From: JACDAE01 sp963717195
GTDB taxonomy: Bacteria; Chloroflexota; Ktedonobacteria; Ktedonobacterales; Ktedonobacteraceae
DNA length: 64,000 bases
Direction: 5' to 3'
Assembly: GCA_963717195.1 (NCBI GenBank)
Contig: CAVQVR010000017.1
Span: 71,611-135,610, forward strand
The stretch's first letter is position 1; every line of letters begins with the position of its first letter. A model generated the notes under the pieces. The model worked only from the letters and a program-made list of their open reading frames with translations. It ran no database searches and was not told the DNA's origin. Shown in pieces: positions 63,053-64,000 of the stretch. The position numbers and the translations under genes are program-made.

Positions 63053-64000
63053 TTACCGAGCAAGATTCTCGATCACGTGATCCCATGAAAATTGTTTAGC
63101 GGAAAGATAGCCATTTGTACGAATGCGCTCCTGCTCTTCCGGGTGGCGGCGCAAGTAGAGAAGGTAGCCCACGATCTCATCGGGGTCTTCGGTCTCGGTC
63201 ACAATGGCATTCTCAAAAGAGACGGCATAGTCTTCACCTGTGCTACCGGTGACCGCAATCCCTTGCGCGGCCATCACTTCGAGAGCAACCAGGCCGAAAG
63301 GTTCATGTCCACTATTCGCCAGGGTTGCATCAGCGGCGGCATAGGTCGTACGCACAAACTCTTCGGGCAGGAAGAAGCGCAGATTGTAGATGTCGGCAAG
63401 TGGCGTCTGCTCAAGAGCATTAAAACACTGATCTAGAGTAGGACGCTGCGCCGTCACATCCTGAATAGTCAGGCCAAGATGATAGGCATGGCGAAAGACA
63501 TCAATGCCATGCGGCTCAATACCGCCGCGCACAAACAGAGTCACAGGATGGCCGCTATTCTTCAGTCGTGCCACCGCCTCAATTGCCATCATCCAGCGCT
63601 TATCGGGATCGAAACGCCCTATTTTAAAGAGAAAGAGTTGCTCTGGATTTCCACGACGCACAATCGACCGCAAGCGGCTCACCGCCTCCGTGTTTACAGG
63701 TTCGAGGTGACGTGAAGGAATACCATTAGGGATAACAAGGGGGTTGACGCCCAGGCTCCACATCTTATGCTTCATATATTTGCTTACGGTGCAGAGCGTG
63801 GTCACAAAATTGAGGCGGCCCCAGTTGATGCGATGCAACGACATCAAACTATTGAGATTCCACAGCATCAGAACGTTGTTACGCACACCAAACCAGTGTA
63901 ACACATCAGAAGTTCGGCACATCGCCTCAGCGGTATGCCAGTCCTCACCCATAATTACCACGGTCTTGCCTTCAGCTAGAGCCGGGCGCACAACATCATT
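63053..64000 (-). CDS. GT4-family glycosyltransferase, partial
   Basis: The C-terminal 316 residues as seen; the N-terminus lies outside the window. The GT-B nucleotide-binding domain has FKIGRFDPDKRWMMAIEAVA and the EX7E motif HEPFGLVALEV. The frame as read stops at 63053; in the next frame it continues LLGKLEFLARKQNIVFSSPV to a TAG at 62917, leaving 20 bp to the GH57 start, so a frameshift is likely. It probably transfers glucose to an alpha-glucan or related acceptor. Confidence 0.82.
   Translation of the reverse strand, partial: NDVVRPALAEGKTVVIMGEDWHTAEAMCRTSDVLHWFGVRNNVLMLWNLNSLMSLHRINWGRLNFVTTLCTVSKYMKHKMWSLGVNPLVIPNGIPSRHLEPVNTEAVSRLRSIVRRGNPEQLFLFKIGRFDPDKRWMMAIEAVARLKNSGHPVTLFVRGGIEPHGIDVFRHAYHLGLTIQDVTAQRPTLDQCFNALEQTPLADIYNLRFFLPEEFVRTTYAAADATLANSGHEPFGLVALEVMAAQGIAVTGSTGEDYAVSFENAIVTETEDPDEIVGYLLYLRRHPEEQERIRTNGYLSAKQFSWDHVIENLAR

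Overview
The window looks like a chromosomal segment of a Ktedonobacteria-type Chloroflexota (Ktedonobacter, Dictyobacter or relatives). This is an inference from gene content: DUF2079 and PIG-V-like membrane proteins, an XRE/NB-ARC/TPR STAND protein, MEDS, AIM24 and DUF4388 proteins, F420-type luciferase-like oxidoreductase, secreted GH27 and GH48+CBM2 enzymes, and many short genes with 50-100 bp leaders. No phage, plasmid, CRISPR array or transposase gene is visible. It is mostly ordinary chromosome whose intergenic spaces are heavily colonised by palindromic repeats. || Layout. 0-8 kb: a possible c-di-AMP-type leader at the edge, DUF2079 and YdjM-like membrane proteins, enoyl-CoA hydratase, a NUDIX gene with an in-frame stop, a PIG-V-like mannosyltransferase, and RNase Y. 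8-18 kb: secreted alpha-galactosidase, an HTH/ClpN/zinc-ribbon fusion, PHP phosphoesterase, AIM24 protein, a NUDIX-membrane-MEDS operon, a DUF4388/membrane-sensor pair, LysM-CHAP hydrolase. 18-31 kb: NAD-dependent epimerase, a broken response regulator, radical SAM protein, a sigma-like/XRE pair, methyltransferase, and a duplicated YbjQ-like operon flanked by two Uma2 paralogues. 31-46 kb: ffh with an L,D-transpeptidase, the STAND regulator, WYL regulator, GH48 cellulase preceded by a 0.45-kb degenerate tandem array, and two divergent XRE proteins. 46-64 kb: two aldo/keto reductases, catalase, F420-type oxidoreductase, a broken LarA-like gene, tRNA-Arg(CCT), peroxiredoxin-like protein, GalE, TPR protein, DUF4395/thioredoxin pair, csrA, short enoyl-CoA hydratase, a broken lytic transglycosylase, and a GT4/GH57 pair running off the right edge. 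|| Strongest new observation: five copies of a non-coding element of about 157 bp, ending GTAAC...GTTAC. Four intact copies each sit between 8-bp direct repeats (three perfect, one 7/8), and the long central palindrome varies with compensatory changes in both arms. This is a recently active MITE, most like IS66-type ends; one copy sits 30 bp upstream of the STAND gene start codon. A second, distinct group of palindromes with GTAGGGGC-like ends occupies more than ten further intergenic sites and repeatedly supplies the TAG stop of the flanking gene. || Caution: at least six conserved genes are split by single-base frameshifts, most at short homopolymers, and one more carries an in-frame TAA. 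A sequence-quality problem is the simplest explanation for most of them.
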